Source: Chitinophaga japonensis (lineage in GTDB: Bacteria; Bacteroidota; Bacteroidia; Chitinophagales; Chitinophagaceae). Taken from it: a stretch of 64,000 nt of DNA. Under the pieces are notes generated by a model. That model saw only the letters and a program-made list of their open reading frames with translations, searched no databases and was not told the DNA's origin. This document shows, piece by piece, positions 17,123 to 23,498 of the stretch (position 1 is its first letter; every line of letters starts with the position of its first letter). The position numbers were made by a program, and so were the translations under genes. The stretch covers positions 186,001 through 250,000 of the forward strand of contig NZ_VLLG01000005.1 in assembly GCF_007830125.1 (NCBI RefSeq), in the 5' to 3' direction.

Positions 17123-17187
17123 CAAAAGTATAGACCAGGTATCCGGGGAATGATGATCCTGCTCAGCCGGGCAACTGATCCTTGTCA
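17123..17187 (-). promoter_or_regulatory. FNR-type tandem-box promoter for ccoS-NO-Q-P-G-H-TauE-hemN
   Basis: The distal box TGATCCTTGTCA (17176-17187) lies inside the ccoI coding end. The proximal box TGATCCTGCTCA (17154-17165) covers the ccoI stop codon. Spacing is 22 bp. A perfect -7 box TACTTTTG (17123-17130, minus strand) is 23 bp further. Thus ccoS and the genes behind it have their own promoter, separate from ccoI. Confidence 0.85.
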
Positions 17188-19577
17188 GCCATTAGCGGCA
17201 ATGGCTGCCGCAGCTTTCTGCCGGCCCATTCGCTCAGCCCCCAGGTAAGCAGGATGATGCTGATGGAGCTGGACGGCATCAGTATGGCGGCCGTTAGCGG
17301 CGACAATGCGCCCTGCACGGCAAAGAACAGGCCGGTGATGTTGTAGGCCAGGGAAATGATAAAGCTGGCCAGTATAATGCGCTTGTTGGCGCGGCACAAC
17401 TGTATAAAGCGCGGCAGCAGCAGTAGCTGGCCCGCTTCCAGGATGCCGTCGCTGGCCGGTGTGAAATTGTTGCTGTCCTCCGTCAGCGACAGGCCGGTAT
17501 GGCTTTGCTTTAAAGCGCCGGCATCATTCAGGCCGTCCCCGATCATCAGCAGCCGCTGCCCCTTTGCCTGCAGTTGCAGCACATAATCCAGCTTGTCCTG
17601 CGGCTGCTGGGAAAAGCGCAGTGTGGCTCCGGGGCCCATCAGCTCCTGCAACGTGGCTGCTTCCCCGTTATGATCGCCGGACAGCAGGCTTAAGGCATAC
17701 CGTTCCCGCAGTTGTCCGAACAATTGCCTGATGCCGGCACGGTACCCGTTGCGCACGCTGAAACGCCCGCGCACCTGCCCGTTCACAGCCAGGTATACCA
17801 CGCTGCCGGTAAAATCCCCGTCTGCACCGGCCCCGGTGAAGGCTGCATCGCCCAGTTGTATGCTGTTGCCCTGCACCTTCCCGCTGATACCCTTACCGGT
17901 ATGGCTGGCAAAATCCGTCACCGGCAGCGTGCTTTCCCCGCAGTAAGCCCTTACCATCCGGCTCAACGGGTGGGTGGACTGTGCGGCCAGGGCCGCCACC
18001 TGCAGCCGCTCCGCTGCGCGGAGCGGCTGGCCGTAGAACACTACTTCCGCGCTGTGCTTACCGGTGAGCGTGCCTGTTTTATCAAATACAATGTGGTCTG
18101 TATCCGCCAGCCGTTCTATAGCGGCTGCATTGCGCAGGTATAAACGGTGCCGGCTTAATATGCGCAGGATATGCCCGTTGGTAAAGGATGCCGCCAGCAG
18201 CAATGCGCAGGGGCAGGCCACGATCAGGATGGCCGTTACGGAAGGCCATATGCGGGCCGGGTTGTAAAAAGCCCACCAGGCGGCGGTAACAATAGCAACC
18301 AGCAGCACTACGGCTGTGAAGTTCCGGCCCAGCAGGTGTATGAAAGAGGCGGGCTTGTCCTCCGCCTGCTGCAGCTCCTGCCGGTTCCATAAGCTGGTCA
18401 GATAGCTCTGCGCCACTTCCTTGATGGTGAGCACCTCGATATTGCCCTCCAGTTGCCAGCCGCCGGCATATATGATCTCGCCGATGGAACGGCGCACCGG
18501 GGCGGATTCCCCGGTTACAAAGCTGTAATCGATCAGCGCCTCCCCTTTTACCAGTATACCGTCAGCCGGTATCAGCTCATTATGATGGATGCGCAATGTT
18601 TGCCCCGTCCGGATATCCGGTAATGCTACCGGCGTTTCCTGTTCTTCGTTAATAACGGTAACGGCTACGGGAAAATAAGCGGTGTAGTCGCGGTCAAAGG
18701 AAAGGCCCTGGTAGGTTTTCTCCTGCAGGATGCGCCCGGCCAACATCAGGAATACGATGCCCGTCATGGCGTCGAAATAACCGGGACCGCCGGCGGACAA
18801 TACATCCACCAGACTGCGCACAAAAGTGACCCCGATAGCCAGCGCCACCGGCACATCAATGTTCAGGAAACCATGGGTAATACCCTTCCAGGCGGAACGG
18901 AAGAATACCTGCGCGCTGTAAAAGAAAACGGGTAGGGACAGCAGCAGGTTCAGGTAGCGGAACAGCACGGTATCCATCCCTTCCGGTCCTGAAAAATACT
19001 CCGGGAAGCTAAGCAGCATGATATTGCCAAAACAAAACCCTGCTACACCCAACTGGTAAACCAGGCTGCGGTTGACACCAGGCCGCTTTTTATGCTGCAG
19101 GTCCTGCAGGCTGATATAAGGCTCATAGCCAACAGCCGCCAGCAGCTCCACCACCTTGCGCAGGGAGGTTTGCGCCTGCAGGAACACTACCTGCACCTCC
19201 TTACGGGCAAAATTGACCGTGGAACGCTGCACCCCGGCATCCAGGCGATGCAGGTTTTCCAGCAGCCACAGGCAGGAGCTGCAATGAATATGCGGGATAT
19301 AAAAAGTGATATGCGTTTGCGTGTCGTCCCGGAACTGTACCAGTTGCTGCCGGATCTGCGCATCTTCCAGGAAAGCATATTTATCCCTGCGCACCTGCAT
19401 GCGCTGCGATACGCCCGGCTTGTCGTTCAACTGGTAGTATTCGCAAAGGCCGTGCTCGTGCAGCATTTCATATACCAGCTTGCAGCCGTCGCAGCAGAAT
19501 ATCTTGCTGTCCAGCGCAATTGCATGGTTGTTACAGGTTTCGCCACAATGATAGCAGGCAGTTCTTACAGCGGTCAT
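17163..19577 (-). CDS. ccoI: CcoI/FixI copper-type P1B-ATPase
   Basis: An 804-residue heavy-metal P-type ATPase. The N-terminus has a CYHCGETC and CDGCKLVYEML metal-binding region, then an HMA-like domain with HCSSCLWLLENLHRLD. Downstream are the TGESAPV actuator motif, the CPC ion-binding motif in the membrane (IVACPCALLLAAS), the phosphorylation site DKTGTLTG and the hinge GDGLNDAGALKQ. CcoI delivers copper for the CuB centre of cbb3 oxidase. The ATG at 19577 (MTAVRTACYHC) is chosen because the promoter boxes lie at 19606-19692, inside what a longer frame would translate. Confidence 0.94.
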   Translation of the reverse strand: MTAVRTACYHCGETCNNHAIALDSKIFCCDGCKLVYEMLHEHGLCEYYQLNDKPGVSQRMQVRRDKYAFLEDAQIRQQLVQFRDDTQTHITFYIPHIHCSSCLWLLENLHRLDAGVQRSTVNFARKEVQVVFLQAQTSLRKVVELLAAVGYEPYISLQDLQHKKRPGVNRSLVYQLGVAGFCFGNIMLLSFPEYFSGPEGMDTVLFRYLNLLLSLPVFFYSAQVFFRSAWKGITHGFLNIDVPVALAIGVTFVRSLVDVLSAGGPGYFDAMTGIVFLMLAGRILQEKTYQGLSFDRDYTAYFPVAVTVINEEQETPVALPDIRTGQTLRIHHNELIPADGILVKGEALIDYSFVTGESAPVRRSIGEIIYAGGWQLEGNIEVLTIKEVAQSYLTSLWNRQELQQAEDKPASFIHLLGRNFTAVVLLVAIVTAAWWAFYNPARIWPSVTAILIVACPCALLLAASFTNGHILRILSRHRLYLRNAAAIERLADTDHIVFDKTGTLTGKHSAEVVFYGQPLRAAERLQVAALAAQSTHPLSRMVRAYCGESTLPVTDFASHTGKGISGKVQGNSIQLGDAAFTGAGADGDFTGSVVYLAVNGQVRGRFSVRNGYRAGIRQLFGQLRERYALSLLSGDHNGEAATLQELMGPGATLRFSQQPQDKLDYVLQLQAKGQRLLMIGDGLNDAGALKQSHTGLSLTEDSNNFTPASDGILEAGQLLLLPRFIQLCRANKRIILASFIISLAYNITGLFFAVQGALSPLTAAILMPSSSISIILLTWGLSEWAGRKLRQPLPLMADKDQLPG

Positions 19578-19605
19578 GAGCAGGTAGTTATTTCCAGGTA
19601 CAGGG

Positions 19606-19692
19606 CAAAAGTAGCGGAGACCGGGCCGGGCAGGAATGATAAATGTCAAAGCGCCGGCTGATATATATCAGGCAGGTAACTGATTTTTGTCA
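19606..19692 (-). promoter_or_regulatory. FNR-type triple-box promoter for ccoI
   Basis: Three perfect palindromes follow each other at exact 22-bp steps: TGATAAATGTCA (19637-19648), TGATATATATCA (19659-19670) and TGATTTTTGTCA (19681-19692). A perfect -7 box TACTTTTG (19606-19613, minus strand) is 23 bp from the nearest box. This is the only triple array seen in the window. Confidence 0.85.
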
Positions 19693-19774
19693 TTTAATCC
19701 AGTGCAGGCAAACGCCTATACCTGCTACGGTCACTGGTTTCCATGATTTTTTCATAGCTCAACATCTATCCCTC

Positions 19775-20953
19775 CTACTTCATACCTCCCACTTCATACC
19801 TCCTTCCCCATCGTATCCGGGACAGGATAGCGCCAAACACCAGGCATACCACTAGCAGCATCACCAGCCAGCCTACGAATGGAATAAGGGAAAGCAGCTT
19901 CAGGATAACGAAAATGCCCAGGGCTACCCATACCAGCCGCCACATTCCCCAGTGCTTTTCATACCGGCTGTTGAGCCAGTTGGCGATCACTACGGCCGAC
20001 AACGCCGTGGCCAGCATCAACACAAGTATGTAGAGGATCAGCAGCAGCAGGCCCAAAGGCAGGCCCACCAGGGATGCGATGGCAATAGCAACGGCGATGG
20101 GCGTAAGCACCAGGAACAAAAAGCCATATCCCATTAGTTTGGGAACATTACTGCTAATGGCGGCGCCGGCCCTTTGCACGGTAGTGCTGAACAGGTACTG
20201 GATCAATAAGATAAACAGGAATGCCACCGCCAGGTACCACAGCAGCGCCAGGAAGGAAGCAAAGCCCAGGAACATCCAGTTGGGATCATCCATTTCCAGG
20301 GACTCATCGTACACCGCCTGGCCCTGTTTAACGGATTGCCGGAAATCCGTTTTGCCGCTGCTCCAGTAGCGCACCTCTTCCTCAAAAGCTGCTGAAGGGC
20401 CTATATTGATCTGGCGGGCAGATAAGGTGGACGGGCCGCCTACCCTGCCATTAATGCTCACTTCCCCGCCGCGGGCGTCCAGCGCGCCATTAATAATGCC
20501 GTTCATTTTCAGGGAGCCGGAGCCGGACCTGGCATATCCTTTTACGGTGCCTTCCATGCTCAGCTCTCCCCCGCTGGCCAGCAGGCTGCCGCCTATCACG
20601 GCCGCCCGTTCCACATGCACGGTGCCGCCGGTGATCACCAGGTCGCCGGCTATTGGCTGGCTGATGCGCAACTGGCCACCCGCACAGCGGATATCGTCCC
20701 CGGCATAGCCGTTATAGACGATCTCCCCACCGGCTACCAGTATATCGCTGGTAACGGAATCATTGATGAACACCTTACCGCCGGCCACTACCAGGTCGCC
20801 ATGCACCGGCGCATTAATGGTAACAGTGCCGCCGGCAATATACAGGTCTTCATGAACGGGGCGATCGATGTTCACCTGCCGTCCGTATTGCAGTTGCTGC
20901 CCCGTGGCCAGCACCGGCAGCAACAGGCATAGTACAGGAAATAGCTTTTTCAT
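19775..20953 (-). CDS. Bactofilin-like repeat protein with C-terminal membrane domain
   Basis: A 392-residue protein with a signal peptide (MKKLFPVLCLLLPVLATG). Residues 25-180 or so are a right-handed beta-helix of short repeats with recurring G-D-L-V-x-A-G-G units (HEDLYIAGGTVTINAPVHGD, DLVVAGGKVFINDSVTSD and so on), as in bactofilin/polymer-forming proteins. The second half (about 240-385) is strongly hydrophobic with four or five membrane segments. The beta-helix is therefore exported and tethered to the membrane, unlike cytoplasmic bactofilins. It follows a USP gene by 10 bp on the same strand, so it is likely co-transcribed. The function is unknown; an envelope-stabilising role is a guess. 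Confidence 0.75.
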   Translation of the reverse strand: MKKLFPVLCLLLPVLATGQQLQYGRQVNIDRPVHEDLYIAGGTVTINAPVHGDLVVAGGKVFINDSVTSDILVAGGEIVYNGYAGDDIRCAGGQLRISQPIAGDLVITGGTVHVERAAVIGGSLLASGGELSMEGTVKGYARSGSGSLKMNGIINGALDARGGEVSINGRVGGPSTLSARQINIGPSAAFEEEVRYWSSGKTDFRQSVKQGQAVYDESLEMDDPNWMFLGFASFLALLWYLAVAFLFILLIQYLFSTTVQRAGAAISSNVPKLMGYGFLFLVLTPIAVAIAIASLVGLPLGLLLLILYILVLMLATALSAVVIANWLNSRYEKHWGMWRLVWVALGIFVILKLLSLIPFVGWLVMLLVVCLVFGAILSRIRWGRRYEVGGMK

Positions 20954-20963
20954 ATTGCATGGG

Positions 20964-21797
20964 TTAATGATGTGCAATAAAAACCGGCTGCGTCACCACC
21001 TTTACTACAGGTGTAGCATGGCTGGGCGAAAAGAAACTGGACATCATGCCCCGGCCATAGGCCCCCATCACGATGAACACCCGGTTCCTTCCCAGCAGGT
21101 ACTCCAATAATCGCGCCCGCGTGTTGCCGTCTTCCAGCACTACCTGGTCTGTATGATCGTAATGCGCCTTCAGCCATTCCTTCAGCTTGTATTTATCACT
21201 GTTCGCGGCTTTGCCCGGTTCCGTTACGCTCAGGATAAGGGCCCTGCGGTCGCGCAGCTCGGGGAACAGGTAGGTGAACTGTTTAATGGCAAATACGGAA
21301 GAACGGCTGTGATCGCAGGTAAAGACGATCTCGTCAATCCCTTCAAAGCTTTCCGTTGCGATCACTACCGGGCATTCCGTATCCTGCAGCACTTCCTTTA
21401 CAAAAGCAGTGGGCACCGTTTCCCGCTCATCGCTGAAGGAGGTGCTGGCGTCTATCACGATCAGGTCGGCAAAGCGGCTTTCCGCCACTATTTCCGTAAT
21501 GGGCACGCCCCGGTCGCGGTGCACGGTGCTGTTAACGCCCCTGGCCTCGCAGGCGCGCTTAAAGGCCAGGATATTTTCTTCACAATAATTTTCCTTCAGC
21601 TCCCGCACGGAGGCGCCCGGTATGGCGGAGCTCACGGCCCTTTCCCGGATCGTTGCAACGGAACGGGCCTCCTGCTCCAGGTTCTCCAGGAAAATGCCGG
21701 TCAGCTTTGAATGGGTAAGGTTGCAGAGATAGCAGGCAAAATCCAGGCACTGCATATTCAGTTTCACTGCATCCGTTACATATAACATCTTTTCCAT
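20964..21797 (-). CDS. Universal stress protein, two UspA domains (divergent type)
   Basis: A 277-residue tandem UspA protein starting MEKMLYVTDAVKLNMQCLDFACYLCNL. Domain 2 begins near residue 150 (DEIVFTCDHSRSSVFAIKQF). The terminal loop GAYGRGMMSSFFSPS has Pro in place of the last Gly of the ATP motif. Its N-terminus resembles the USP at 22529 (shared LDFACYL) more than the MKKI-type USPs. It has no FNR-type boxes of its own and lies 77 bp behind hsp20 across a terminator-like hairpin, so it probably depends on read-through from the hsp20 promoter. Confidence 0.9.
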   Translation of the reverse strand: MEKMLYVTDAVKLNMQCLDFACYLCNLTHSKLTGIFLENLEQEARSVATIRERAVSSAIPGASVRELKENYCEENILAFKRACEARGVNSTVHRDRGVPITEIVAESRFADLIVIDASTSFSDERETVPTAFVKEVLQDTECPVVIATESFEGIDEIVFTCDHSRSSVFAIKQFTYLFPELRDRRALILSVTEPGKAANSDKYKLKEWLKAHYDHTDQVVLEDGNTRARLLEYLLGRNRVFIVMGAYGRGMMSSFFSPSHATPVVKVVTQPVFIAHH

Positions 21798-21819
21798 AAA
21801 AATCAGTTTTACAGGGTGT

Positions 21820-21852
21820 AAAAAAGCCCTGCCCGCATTCGCAAGACAGGGC
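21820..21852 (-). terminator. Terminator-like hairpin between hsp20 and USP
   Basis: The stem GCCCTG/CAGGGC (21826-21852) with a GC-rich 15-nt loop is followed on the minus strand by six U residues (21820-21825). It should end much of the hsp20 transcript and so lower expression of the USP and bactofilin-like genes behind it. Confidence 0.75.
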
Positions 21853-21874
21853 ATAGCATGCAAACCATCCCTAT

Positions 21875-22327
21875 TTATTTTACATCGATATGCAGGCTGG
21901 TTTCCTTCTTTTTGGCTTCCTCCTTTTTGGGGAGCTTCAGCTTCAGCACACCGTCTTCGTAATGCGCGTCGATCTTGTCCATGTTCACGCTGTCCGGCAG
22001 GTTAAAGCCGCGGGAAAAGCTGCTGTAGTTATACTCCTGGCGGCTGAACTTTTCGCCTTTCTCTTCCTTTTTCTCCTCCCTTTCTGCGCTGATGGTGAGC
22101 ACGGAGCCGTCCACATCAATTTTAAAGTCGCTCTTTTTTAATCCCGGGGCTGCCAGGGATACGTTATAACTGTCCTTATCCTCGCTTACATTCACTGCCG
22201 GTATGGTCAGCGCCGCAAAGGAACGGCCGCCGTTGAAGTCAAGGCCCCACTCTTTCCAGGGTTTGAAGAAATCATCAAATAAAGAAGGGAACAGGTTGCT
22301 GGCTTTGGATAATCCTTGAGATGCCAT
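21875..22327 (-). CDS. Hsp20/alpha-crystallin small heat-shock protein
   Basis: A 150-residue protein with a short N-terminal region (LFPSLFDDFFKPWKEWGLDF), a central alpha-crystallin domain (PAVNVSEDKDSYNVSLAAPGLKKSDFKIDVDGSVLTISAE) and the family motif FSRGFNLPDSVNMDKIDAHYEDGVLKLKLPKKE. It ends in a short tail (SLHIDVK). As an ATP-independent holdase it keeps unfolding proteins soluble. It is transcribed from the FNR-type promoter 22367-22431, back to back with a USP gene. Hsp20 under a hypoxia regulator parallels hspX of the mycobacterial DosR regulon. Confidence 0.95.
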   Translation of the reverse strand: MASQGLSKASNLFPSLFDDFFKPWKEWGLDFNGGRSFAALTIPAVNVSEDKDSYNVSLAAPGLKKSDFKIDVDGSVLTISAEREEKKEEKGEKFSRQEYNYSSFSRGFNLPDSVNMDKIDAHYEDGVLKLKLPKKEEAKKKETSLHIDVK

Positions 22328-22366
22328 AATTACCTCCGTTTTTTTAAGGTTAAAAATTTTATGTAG

Positions 22367-22431
22367 CTAAATTATACCGCGCTGCGGCCTGAAAGAATGA
22401 TCCCGCTCAAGCAGGAGGATGATTGTTATCA
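22367..22431 (-). promoter_or_regulatory. FNR-type tandem-box promoter for hsp20
   Basis: Boxes TGATTGTTATCA (22420-22431, perfect) and TGATCCCGCTCA (22398-22409) are 22 bp apart. The -7-like box TAATTTAG (22367-22374, minus strand) is 23 bp from the proximal box. Confidence 0.82.
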
Positions 22432-22445
22432 CCACCGGTAACAGC

Positions 22446-22510
22446 CCGCCACAATCATGCCGTTGGCTGACAGCGATCATTGCCGCCGGGCGGGGCGCCG
22501 GCTATTTTTG
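22446..22510 (+). promoter_or_regulatory. FNR-type promoter for USP (22529)
   Basis: The perfect proximal box TGACAGCGATCA (22468-22479) is followed after 23 bp by a perfect -7 box TATTTTTG (22503-22510). At the 22-bp distal position (22446-22457) only one half-site (ATCA) survives. The predicted leader is about 14 nt. Confidence 0.78.
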
Positions 22511-22528
22511 AGGCAAAAAAGCATTATC

Positions 22529-23365
22529 ATGGAAAAGATATTATTAGTGGTTTTCGGACCGGCGCCGGCGGCCAATTCACTGGACTTTGCCTGCTACCTC
22601 TCCGGCATGACCCGCTCCCGCATAAAAGGCTACTTCTTTGAAAGCAGCCAGTATGCGGACCGGCCGGTAATGAAGCAGGTGTATGGCATGCCCTACGTGG
22701 AAACGATCGTGTCCGGCGACCTGCCCGGCTACGAGACCATGCGGAGAACCATCGAGGACAATATCCGCAGCTTTCAGCATACCTGCGAGGAAAAAGGCAT
22801 TCCCGCATCCGCCCACTATGTGCATACGCCCGTGCTGGACGAGATCATTACGGAAAGCCGCTTCGCCGACCTGATCATTGTAGATGCGGCCGCTTCCGAT
22901 GTGCCCGGCTTTGAAGAAATGCCCGGTCCCTTCCTGAGGGACCTGATGATAAAGGCCCAGTGCCCGGTCATTATTGCACCGGCCGGCCATATGCCCGTGG
23001 AAGAGATCGTGTTCTGTTATGACGGCAGCCCTTCTTCCTATTTTGCCATGAAACAGTTCTCCTACCTGCTGCCGGAGCTTACAGAAGCGCGCGGCACCGT
23101 GGTGCAGGTAAGCAGGTCCGAAATACCGGCCGGGGAAAAGAAGCAGGTGATGGACTGGCTGAGCCGGCACTTCAACTATACCGACTACGTTACACTAAAA
23201 GGGAACCCGGAGGACGAACTGCTGGGTTACCTGCTGACCAGGCGCTATGCCATGGTGGTGATGGGCGCTTACAGCAGGAGCATGATATCACGCTTTTTCC
23301 GGCACAGCCATGCGGACCTGCTGATCAAAACGCTGGCCTACCCGGTTTTTATTACGCATTATTGA
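22529..23365 (+). CDS. Universal stress protein, two UspA domains (divergent type)
   Basis: A 278-residue tandem UspA protein starting MEKILLVVFGPAPAANSLDFACYLSGM. Domain 2 starts near residue 155 (EEIVFCYDGSPSSYFAMKQF). The terminal loop GAYSRSMISRFFRHS has lost both the second and the last Gly of the ATP motif, so nucleotide binding is doubtful. The ATG at 22529 is preferred to the frame start at 22457 because the FNR-type box and -7 element lie between them. It stands alone and ends the first block of the island. Confidence 0.92.
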   Translation: MEKILLVVFGPAPAANSLDFACYLSGMTRSRIKGYFFESSQYADRPVMKQVYGMPYVETIVSGDLPGYETMRRTIEDNIRSFQHTCEEKGIPASAHYVHTPVLDEIITESRFADLIIVDAAASDVPGFEEMPGPFLRDLMIKAQCPVIIAPAGHMPVEEIVFCYDGSPSSYFAMKQFSYLLPELTEARGTVVQVSRSEIPAGEKKQVMDWLSRHFNYTDYVTLKGNPEDELLGYLLTRRYAMVVMGAYSRSMISRFFRHSHADLLIKTLAYPVFITHY

Positions 23366-23417
23366 GGTAGCAGCGTGATTCACAAAAGGGTGAATAGGAA
23401 GCAGGCAGGATTAATTT

Positions 23418-23447
23418 TTTGAAAATGTAACCGATTACATATCTTTA
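23418..23447 (+). promoter_or_regulatory. Core promoter of the xylan operon
   Basis: A -33-type TTTG (23418-23421) and a -7-type TATCTTTA (23440-23447) are 18 bp apart, fitting the Bacteroidota promoter pattern. The first LacI-type operator lies exactly between them, so repressor binding would block the polymerase. Confidence 0.6.
23425..23440. promoter_or_regulatory. LacI-family operator 1
   Basis: ATGTAACCGATTACAT is a palindrome (ATGTAA / TTACAT) around a central CG, the hallmark of LacI/GalR operators. It lies between the -33 and -7 elements. Confidence 0.72.
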
Positions 23448-23482
23448 TTGAACAAATCGCATTATTTTCCACGTTTATAAAG

Positions 23483-23498
23483 ATGTAACCGATTTCAT
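23483..23498. promoter_or_regulatory. LacI-family operator 2, overlapping the GH115 start
   Basis: ATGTAACCGATTTCAT repeats operator 1 with one change and ends inside the ATG at 23497. The two operators are 58 bp apart, so a repressor could bind both. No LacI-type gene is present in the window. Confidence 0.7.

Noticed and set aside
23366..23410. Possible terminator after USP (ATTCAC/GTGAAT stem)
   Set aside because: The stem is only 6 bp and no U-run follows.
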